Notes under the pieces: generated by a model
Database searches by the model: none
What the model was told of the DNA's origin: nothing
The model's input: the letters and a program-made list of their open reading frames with translations, nothing else
NCBI GenBank assembly: GCA_009731375.1
Contig: BJOX01000329.1
Coordinates: forward strand, 572,746-595,318
DNA length: 22,573 bases
Source: Paulinella micropora
Taxonomy: Eukaryota; Cercozoa; Imbricatea; Euglyphida
Direction of reading: 5' to 3'
Shown: in pieces, positions 18,533 through 22,573 of the stretch
Numbering within the stretch: position 1 is the stretch's first letter
How the letters are laid out: each line of letters starts with the position of its first letter
Made by a program: the position numbers and the translations under genes

Positions 18533-19804
18533 CCACACTTTGATCTGCTGGTTGGAGCTAGTCAGCAACATCTGGTCGTCAGAGGAGAATAAACAGACAC
18601 GGATTCCAGACCGGTGGCCAGGTAAGTGTAGGAAAGAGGAGCGATTGGTTTGTAGCTCCTTGCCCTGCACATTGAGTTGAAAGGAGGCTAGCGTGTTGTC
18701 AGAGAGGCCACAGAGCAGCTCAGGTATGCCTGTTCGCCCCAACTGCTCCATGCTCACCTCTTGCTTCTGCTCTTTGCTACGCTCCAGCAAGCGCCTCTGC
18801 TTCTCGTTGGGGCGCCAACAGAACGAGGCGACTTTGGCTTGTGTGGAGAGGGGAGTCATGTGCTGATACTCATCGCTGGGCTCCAGCTGTGCTTTGTCCG
18901 CCTCTGACCCTGTTTTGTCTGCCTTACCCTTCTCCCGCAGGCGCTTCACCCGCCTTTTGGCCTTTCGGGAAGCTTCTGCTTCTGTGCGTGTACAGTACAG
19001 GTCTACGATCTTATCAGCTGCCTGGCAAGCTAAAACACTGCCTGTGGGGTCAAAGAGCAATCTGCTGACGCGCCGACGTGATGTGCGGGGAAGATGACCG
19101 TAGAAGAAGGCCACGTCCTCGTTTTCCGTCTTGTATGCCCCGGGGCTTCCGTCATCACCACCCCCCTCATCGGGAAGTGTCTGCTGCGGCTGCGATGGTT
19201 GTTGCTGTGACCGTTGTGATTGTTGTTGTTGTTGTTGTTGCTGCTGCTCCTTGCTGCTGAGGCGAAACACCCGGATCAAGTGATCATCGCAACCGGTAAA
19301 CAGCCGATTCCCTTCGCTGTTGATTTCCACACTCCACACCTGGCTACGATGCTCCATTAGTGTCTGGAAGCAGTGCTGCGCCTCCAAATCCCAAAACTTT
19401 ACTAGAGTATCCTTGGAGCTTGTGGCCAGGCAGGTTTTCTGATCGAGTTCCCGGGGGAAAAAGACGAGATCGGTGATGCCATCTTTGTGGCCTCGCAAGC
19501 GATACAGGCCACGGTCCGCCACGGGGTCCCAGATAATTACATCGGTATCGGATGAGCCTGAAGCTAGCAGCGAGTCGTTTTGGTTGAAGCGTAGCGCCGT
19601 CACGGCGGCCCGATGGCCATGGAGCGTGGAGCGACAGGAGCGAGAGACTAGGTCCCACACCCGTATACGCCCATCTGCATATCCTGCAGCGACAAGCTTC
19701 CCATCATTCGTTGTACAGCAAGAAGTCACTGCCGATTTGTTGTCTTCATCCCGTAGCAATCCCACCAGGACACCCTCCTTAATATTCCATATTGCAAGGC
19801 TCTC
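18533..19804 (-). CDS. WDR3: WDR3 exon 2: first WD40 array (424 codons)
   Basis: U3 snoRNP/SSU processome WD40 protein, needed for 18S rRNA maturation in the nucleolus (family knowledge). The exon is open for 1272 nt: acceptor gaacttag|GAGAGC, donor GTGTGG|GTATGT, phase 0 both sides. It begins ESLAIWNIKEGVLVGLLRDE. Blades follow with GYADGRIRVWD, SGSSDTDVIIWD, TSSKDTLVKFWDLEAQHCF and GCDDHLIRVFR. Next come a poly-Q/S insert of about 30 residues and an acidic GGGDDGS patch, then a basic segment (ASRKAKRRVKRLREKGKA), then LPGHRSGIRV and NQQIKVW. The Q tract is longer than I recall for the family. An in-frame GTG near 19765 is not a start; coding continues upstream to 19804 and is spliced to exon 1. 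Confidence 0.97.
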
Positions 19805-19855
19805 CTAAGTTCATTAAGATGACAACCCACAACTCGTTGTTTAGAGACGAAGGAA

Positions 19856-19956
19856 NNNNNNNNNNNNNNNNNNNNNNNNNNNNNNNNNNNNNNNNNNNNN
19901 NNNNNNNNNNNNNNNNNNNNNNNNNNNNNNNNNNNNNNNNNNNNNNNNNNNNNNNN
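19856..19956. other. Assembly gap flanked by an unmerged overlap
   Basis: 101 N. Left flank 19223-19855 and right flank 19957-20589 are the same 633-bp sequence (offset 734 at every point I compared, no difference found). The right contig begins inside the CAA/TTG tract that encodes poly-Q. This is the picture of two contigs ending in the same region and not merged, rather than a recent tandem duplication. Confidence 0.9.
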
Positions 19957-20538
19957 TTGTTGTTGTTGTTGTTGCTGCTGCTCCTTGCTGCTGAGGCGAA
20001 ACACCCGGATCAAGTGATCATCGCAACCGGTAAACAGCCGATTCCCTTCGCTGTTGATTTCCACACTCCACACCTGGCTACGATGCTCCATTAGTGTCTG
20101 GAAGCAGTGCTGCGCCTCCAAATCCCAAAACTTTACTAGAGTATCCTTGGAGCTTGTGGCCAGGCAGGTTTTCTGATCGAGTTCCCGGGGGAAAAAGACG
20201 AGATCGGTGATGCCATCTTTGTGGCCTCGCAAGCGATACAGGCCACGGTCCGCCACGGGGTCCCAGATAATTACATCGGTATCGGATGAGCCTGAAGCTA
20301 GCAGCGAGTCGTTTTGGTTGAAGCGTAGCGCCGTCACGGCGGCCCGATGGCCATGGAGCGTGGAGCGACAGGAGCGAGAGACTAGGTCCCACACCCGTAT
20401 ACGCCCATCTGCATATCCTGCAGCGACAAGCTTCCCATCATTCGTTGTACAGCAAGAAGTCACTGCCGATTTGTTGTCTTCATCCCGTAGCAATCCCACC
20501 AGGACACCCTCCTTAATATTCCATATTGCAAGGCTCTC
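19957..20538 (-). CDS. WDR3: Second assembled copy of WDR3 exon 2 (5' part)
   Basis: Identical to 19223-19804 where compared: acceptor cttag|GAGAGC at 20538, the GYADGRIRVWD to DHLIRVFR blades, cut at the poly-Q tract by the gap. Because exon 1 (20743-20861) lies directly upstream of this copy, it is the properly placed 5' end of the exon, and 18533-19804 supplies the rest. Treat the two as one exon, not two genes. Confidence 0.9.
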
Positions 20539-20742
20539 CTAAGTTCATTAAGATGACAACCCACAACTCGTTGTTTAGAGACGAAGGAAATAGCCACGGC
20601 GCAAACAAGACCACGAATTAATAGCACAAATATGAAAGATAAGGAAACTAGAAACATTCGAGAACAACTGCGAAGTTAGTGAGGAAGCAGAACAGTTGCA
20701 GCATATTTTGCCTTGGATAGCGAATGCGAGTATGAAATGTAC
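20539..20742 (-). other. WDR3 intron 1
   Basis: 204 nt: donor GCACTG|GTACAT, acceptor ttaatgaacttag. It is the only intron of the gene that is not mainly microsatellite. No repeat or other feature is visible. Confidence 0.8.
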
Positions 20743-20861
20743 CAGTGCCGGAGAGATGGCAAGCCTTCCCGACGAATCTACCTGCACATGACCTTCTGGA
20801 GATACTAGAACACCCCATGTCATGACTCTGAAAGCTCGTGGTTTAAGTACGATTTCACCAT
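20743..20861 (-). CDS. WDR3: WDR3 exon 1 with start codon and an apparent frameshift
   Basis: ATG at 20861 opens MVKSYL, the start typical of DIP2/UTP12 proteins. The following residues, KPRAFRVMTWGVLVSPEGHV and then QVDSSGRLAISPAL, lie in another frame: one base is missing at tacttaaacc (about 20841-20846). The exon ends GCACTG|GTACAT, phase 0, and joins ESLAIWN, giving SPAL-ESLAIWNI as in the family's ...ALE.V.IW. The missing base may be a sequencing error or a true lesion. Start at the in-frame ATG in GTCATGACATGG would drop the conserved MVKSYL. Confidence 0.8.
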
Positions 20862-21355
20862 GCAAAGGTGACTTTAGAGTTCTTTACGGTATCCACAGTA
20901 AAGTCCCGTACAAGGTGGCGCCAAATGCCCAAAAAATGCACAAAGAATGCCACCCTCCTCTGCTGCCCGCGGCCTGCTCAGCTTTTTCACACCCTTTCTT
21001 TTCTTTCTTTCTTTCTGCATTATACCGATTTTAGTTTCTTATCAGATCTTGGTAAAAGTGTAATTATCCGATTTTGGTGCAGAATTTGCAAATAATTTTG
21101 CGTTCACGACTCACATTTAGGTCCGATAGACTGAAAAGAGTGGGAGGAATCGTTACATGTATCTAGTCCGGAAAGGTATTGATTTAGAAGGATAGAACAA
21201 CAGATAACAACCACGTAAGACGTACAACCCTTGGTGTCGGCAAAGCCCTAATTTTTAATTGGCCTGATAGTTTTCTTGTTTCTCATGTATTTCTCATTGT
21301 TGGGTTACGTTTGTGAGCATCGTGAGGGATAATACATTTCATTGTGCCTTTCTAG
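20862..21355. other. Upstream region of WDR3, presumptive promoter
   Basis: Non-repetitive, with pyrimidine runs (tttcttttctttctttctt near 21000). An E2F-like word TTTGGCGCC in gene sense (20925-20917) lies about 56 nt before the ATG. No clear TATA box. The function is inferred from position only. If the candidate plus-strand exons to the right are real, this is a shared divergent promoter. Confidence 0.3.
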
Positions 21356-21409
21356 GGATATCAAGGAGTAACCACGAGTATGAGCGCTTCGCGTTTTAAC
21401 GCTTTCCAG
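21356..21409 (+). CDS. Candidate exon GYQGVTTSMSASRFNAFQ (unrecognised)
   Basis: tttctag|GGATATC... to ...TTTCCAG|GTAATT is 54 nt, open in one frame as GYQGVTTSMSASRFNAFQ and including an ATG. Splice signals on both sides are good, but I recognise no family, and the phase (0 out) does not suit the better frame of the next candidate. It may be a 5' exon of a gene divergent from WDR3, or chance. Confidence 0.25.
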
Positions 21410-21859
21410 GTAATTGTACTGATGTTGTTTTGTTGAGTATGAGCTAGTATGTTGTATATATTGTGCACACTGTAAGTTGGAAAGTGTTTGCCTGCACAAC
21501 TTTGATTGGATTCATAATGAAGATGATATCGGAATGAATTGTGTATGTATGCACGGGATTGATTTCTTTAGATCGGCACGTACGTCCACAAAGTCGTGGA
21601 GGGAGGTATGAGCAGAGCCTATGTTCTCACACATGTATCTTAGTACTTATCTTTATGCACGTAAGCAAATATATTTATAAATTCAAGTATAGTATGTCAA
21701 ATGAAACGTATATTTTAGATGAATTACATTCATAATGTACGCATTGCATGCGCTTCTTACATATGTACGTGTTTGAACATTTATTCTACAACTCCTTGTC
21801 CTTGCTCATTCGTGGATATCTCTTTCCCTCGCTGGCTCCGTTTACTTTTCTTTTTTCAG
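21410..21859. other. Non-repetitive region, nothing further identified
   Basis: AT-rich unique sequence with scattered short open frames. It ends in a strong pyrimidine tract, tttacttttcttttttcag, before the candidate exon. I see no repeat and no conserved protein segment. Confidence 0.5.
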
Positions 21860-21909
21860 ACCCGTTCGGCCAGTACCCCTTTCTCTACGTTGTGCAAGGT
21901 CAAGATAAG
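21860..21909 (+). CDS. Candidate exon PFGQYPFLYVVQGQDK (unrecognised)
   Basis: A good acceptor (cttttcttttttcag|ACCCG) and donor (GATAAG|GTACTT) bound 50 nt. One frame reads (x)PFGQYPFLYVVQGQDK (D before PFG if the prior exon ends in G); another is also open (TRSASTPFSTLCKVKIR). The first is more protein-like. It is not recognised. It would belong to a plus-strand gene whose next intron enters the repeats at 22030. Confidence 0.4.
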
Positions 21910-22029
21910 GTACTTTCATATTTAATAATTGTCTGTCTGTGTGTTTCTGCTATGTCTTTCTGTATGAATGCGTATGTAAATATCAGTGTTTCTATCTGTG
22001 TATTGGTTTATGTGTTTATGATGTATGTA

Positions 22030-22527
22030 CGTATGTTATGTTATGTTATGTTATGTTGTTATGTTATGTTATGTTCTGTTCTGTTCTGTTATGTTCTGTT
22101 CTGTTATGTTATGTTATGTTATGTTATGTTATGTTATGTCTCTATGTCCGTCTGCATGTTATGTAGGTTGTATTAATTGATACAGGGTGTCCCAAGTCTT
22201 CACAGCAGGTTGTTATGTCTGTCTGTCTGTCTGCCTGTTATGTCTGTCTGTCTGTCTGTCTGCCTGTCTGCGTGTCCGTCTGCCTGTCTGCTTGCCTGCC
22301 TGCCTGCCCGCCTGCCTGCCTGTCTGTCTGTCTGTCTGCCTGTCTGTCTGCCTGTCTGGCTGCCTGCCTGTCTGTCTGTCTGTCTGTCTGTCTGCCTGCC
22401 TGCCCTGCCTGCCTGCCTGCCTGTCTGTCTGTCTGCCTGCCTGCCTGCCTGCCCTGCCTGCCTGCCTGTCTGTCTGTCTGTCTTTCTGTCTGCCTGTCTG
22501 GCTGTCTGTATGTCTATCTGTCTGTCT

Positions 22528-22573
<46 letters not shown>
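22030..22573. repeat. (TTATG)n, (CTGT/CCTG)n and (CT)n arrays
   Basis: A ttatg pentanucleotide with ttctg variants at about 22035-22140, a short unique stretch (22160-22212) and ctgt/cctg tetranucleotides to about 22530, then pure (CT)n to the window end. The arrays run past the right edge. Confidence 0.95.

Noticed and set aside
20490-20499. GTG near 20499 (and 19765) as a start codon for MGLLRDEDNK
   Set aside because: Coding continues upstream in frame (ESLAIWNIKEGVLV) to a splice acceptor and joins exon 1; GTG initiation is not expected here.
19957-20538. A second WDR3 gene in tandem
   Set aside because: It is identical to 19223-19804 and separated only by a gap; exon 1 exists once. An unmerged contig overlap is simpler.
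22030-22573. Telomere- or centromere-like repeat
   Set aside because: The motifs (ttatg, ctgt, cctg, ct) are ordinary microsatellites and change along the stretch.

Overview
The window is eukaryotic nuclear DNA from a draft scaffold. It has spliceosomal introns, coding islands joined by GT...AG boundaries, three N gaps (1156-1499, 15554-15563, 19856-19956) and very dense tetranucleotide microsatellites. I cannot name the taxon from sequence alone. The one clear gene is protein-coding and lies on the minus strand: an orthologue of WDR3/UTP12/DIP2, a tandem WD40 protein of the U3 snoRNP (small-subunit processome). Its ATG is at 20861 and it runs off the left end of the window. I rebuilt 13 exons with matching phases, plus three uncertain pieces. 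Together they cover about 720 codons, from the MVKSYL start to just after the second WD40 array. The C-terminal Utp12 domain is not in the window. Family comparisons use WDR3 sequences as I recall them, not a search.

Layout, left to right. 1-2450: two copies of a higher-order satellite module built from two unit families (about 138/158 bp and about 180 bp), split by a gap. 2490-2780: a tRNA-headed SINE-like element. 2870-17884: the 3' two thirds of the gene as very short exons (39-146 nt), with introns almost entirely (GATA/TATC)n, (ATGT/ACAT)n, (GGTA/TACC)n and similar arrays. 18238-20861: the first three exons, including one large 424-codon exon. A 633-bp stretch of that exon is assembled twice around a gap, most likely an unmerged contig overlap. 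20862-22573: upstream region, two weak candidate exons of a possible divergent plus-strand gene, and (TTATG)n, (CTGT/CCTG)n and (CT)n arrays.

The most unusual signal is in the introns. For at least six exons the flanking introns carry many partial copies of that exon's own edge, embedded in microsatellite, and they follow a rule. Introns downstream of an exon carry its 3' part with the 5' splice site. Introns upstream carry its 5' part with the 3' splice site, and for one exon a perfect TACTAAC branch-point motif as well. One complete exon sits at the junction of the two trains. There are 11+3 partial copies for one exon, 7+13 for another, 1+4 for a third, and downstream copies only for two more. 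One fragment also occurs inverted 13 kb away, and one intron/exon junction lies in both arms of a 350-bp foldback. This 'exon-edge train' structure creates dozens of decoy splice sites inside a conserved ribosome-biogenesis gene. I know of no named element like it.
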